Shown: piece by piece, positions 44,401 to 44,569 of the stretch
Layout: each line of letters opens with the position of its first letter
How positions within the stretch are numbered: position 1 is the stretch's first letter
Origin: Defluviicoccus sp. bin129
GTDB taxonomy: Bacteria; Pseudomonadota; Alphaproteobacteria; MPNO01
Direction: 5' to 3'
DNA length: 44,569 bases
Assembly: GCA_002239065.1 (NCBI GenBank)
Contig: MPNO01000038.1
Coordinates: forward strand, 1 to 44,569
Program-made: the position numbers and the translations under genes
Notes under the pieces: generated by a model
Told to the model about the DNA's origin: nothing
The model's database searches: none
What the model saw: the letters and a program-made list of their open reading frames with translations, nothing else

Positions 44401-44569
44401 GGAAATCGCCGCCGACATTGTCCGGCTCGAGGAACTCCGCGGCCACGACGATGTCTGGGCGCGGTGGTTCGCCATGCGCCGGTCGATCGTCGAAGAGATG
44501 TCGGCCCGGAACACCATTCCTTTCTATCTCGAAGGCTGGAGCGCGTTCGTGGACCGGGCCCGCGCGCTG
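41440..44569 (+). CDS. RHH domain joined to TraA-type helicase, relaxase domain missing (partial, frameshifted)
   Basis: From GTG 41440 one frame stays open to about 44,125 and then shifts. Residues 1 to about 85 are an RHH-type protein (RPRSLSLNAAERKTVRDAAA in part) like the second gene of the left cassette. An Arg/Gly-rich stretch with a 15-G run follows. From about 41,863 the sequence aligns with the helicase part of the left relaxase: GRYTIGEIDAAIDRL, Walker A GHAGSGKTT at about 42,196, Walker B VDEASM near 42,424, STVHSAQGRT near 43,324. The relaxase domain with its tyrosines and histidine triad is absent. Removing one G from GGGG at 44123-44126 restores the frame, which then runs off the window. 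The N-terminal joint may be a deletion or misassembly; the helicase assignment is secure. Confidence 0.75.
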   Translation, partial: MIEDPKRPRSLSLNAAERKTVRDAAAAAGKPISEYVLDLVAADDPGRHPVVLTPGEQEELRDGLREVRGFVRTVKAARGEGGPGLAGAGRRGCRERPLSARRLRRSCRRSRRWAPWGPWRRRGRTWRSGGGGGPEPGRRTAIPEAEIRAVALGHAPGRYTIGEIDAAIDRLAGNGDLIEVERRGMDRAFVTDRAVKAERRVLASMRAGRGKSVALAGEETVEARLETSNLTQGQREAVRTVLLSDDLVIGVQGHAGSGKTTMLRAVKALLWNTSIHGLAPSAAAARVLEREAGIPSRTLQYFLTRFDDLTDPEALARARQDYAGSVLAVDEASMIDTMRMGELLRIADRLGVARVALVGDTAQLRAVDAGQPFRLLQKAGMKTAAMTEILRQRDPELLAAVAQSRVGEPGAAIEGLGDRVREAPREELGYEAARHWLALPPEERADTLLLAPTHAIRRQANEAVREGLELEGVLHGRVLPIDRLVDRRLTRAQAADIGNYQPGDLAAFHRDHYGCRRDDVCTVTGIEDGMVVLAHPDGKERRFRPSGNAAWYLRICDTERIELRAGDRIRWTRNRKAPRSGAPDLVNGGEAEIVGIDYKRVRLRDAEGRAFSLALTDPQLRHLDHAYCSTVHSAQGRTARAAIAVLDAGAADRELFHVELSRVSHAFMLLTDDREALVELLQAREGIEDGALEALGVDPAQIPPVDPELFAALAEDWRALRRRGEHTNTLPFFLPGYPETMARAAALSEIEDLPPDMRRFVERMLAEHETHLARDREVKALTRKIQESRRRWPELGWAARARGCAVDELPRYAAWREEGTVLLEESHRLAEAGADLRAGDFDAARHLRAMPGALAGLESAARALERTRTLDDARRLQPVRRAILDGAVRLPAERRGPRAHALAGGRAAARTGSAGDPRRGGPAPGGAPGPGGTRPPGAPVRVRASHGAGGACRLVGALRGAGRALAGHGRRYGLAATPPRPAVGQDGGNRRRHCPARGTPRPRRCLGAVVRHAPVDRRRDVGPEHHSFLSRRLERVRGPGPRA
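41824..41838 (+). repeat. 15-base G homopolymer at the RHH-helicase joint
   Basis: Fifteen consecutive G residues code for five glycines in the open frame. The tract lies at the point where the relaxase domain would be expected to end, matching the place of the 19-G run in the left copy. Confidence 0.9.
44042..44240 (+). repeat. Imperfect 100-bp tandem duplication in the right helicase gene
   Basis: The segment around CGGCTCCAACCGGTTCGGCG (about 44,063) recurs exactly 100 bp later with few changes. Each copy encodes a 33-residue helical unit (T-R-x-L/W-x-x-A-R-R-L-Q/E-P-V-R-R-A-I). A 99-bp unit would keep frame; the extra base lies in a GGGG run, so it breaks the reading frame in the assembled sequence. 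Confidence 0.75.

Noticed and set aside
41146..44517. Long minus-strand open frame (1123 codons) opposite the right helicase
   Set aside because: Same reason: the plus strand carries Walker A, Walker B and repeat modules, and the minus frame looks like composition-driven noise.

Overview
The window looks like part of a GC-rich alphaproteobacterial chromosome carrying mobile DNA at both ends. Two things point to Alphaproteobacteria. One is the run purC-purS-purQ-(rhomboid)-purL-bolA-grxD. The other is a DUF1476 protein, the zeta-type inhibitor of alphaproteobacterial F1-ATPase. No rRNA, tRNA or CRISPR array was found.

Left mobile region (about 1-7,841). At the edge lies one end of an insertion sequence with the first codons of its transposase. 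It is followed by a decayed tyrosine recombinase and a large MobF/TraA-type relaxase-helicase gene whose frame is broken at a 19-G run and again near its 3' end. Convergent to it is a three-gene cassette of overlapping ribbon-helix-helix (RHH) proteins, with a perfect ATGCAATA palindrome upstream. This region ends inside a truncated glycosyltransferase gene.

Central chromosomal region (about 7,842-40,745). From left to right it holds:
- an FkbM methyltransferase and the glycosyltransferase stub;
- a TRAP transporter operon (dctPQM);
- a GOLPH3-like (GPP34) protein and a STAS protein;
- a YheT-type hydrolase and a SRAP (HMCES/YedK) protein;
- a 0.6-kb cluster of palindromic repeats;
- the purine/iron-sulfur operon with an inserted rhomboid protease;
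- a TANGO2-like NRDE protein, a Tat-exported HIRAN protein and DUF1476;
- a two-subunit TPP-dependent decarboxylase divergent from a second TRAP operon;
- an arylsulfotransferase-like protein;
- a tripartite tricarboxylate transporter with a fused TctA-TctB membrane protein;
- a macro-domain protein, a leaderless substrate-binding protein and an orphan DctP;
- an isochorismatase-like hydrolase with a PuuE-like deacetylase, convergent with an SsuABC/NMT1-type ABC importer;
- a truncated repeat/beta-barrel protein.
The content is dominated by uptake of organic acids, sulfonates and amides, as expected of a heterotroph feeding on small molecules.

Right mobile region (about 40,746-44,569). A second, diverged copy of the mobilization module follows: an AT-rich leader with another ATTGCATT/AATGCAAT inverted repeat, an RHH gene, then an RHH-helicase open frame that lacks the relaxase domain and carries a 15-G run at the position where that domain is missing. 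The two modules face each other as inverted copies around about 33 kb of chromosome, and both have their RHH-promoter end against a truncated host gene.

The most interesting material is this pair of modules: shared palindromes, multiple small RHH genes, G runs at the same interdomain site, and an alternating repeat architecture in the relaxase C-terminus. Every frameshift in the relaxase and helicase genes lies in G-rich sequence, so assembly or sequencing error must be excluded first.
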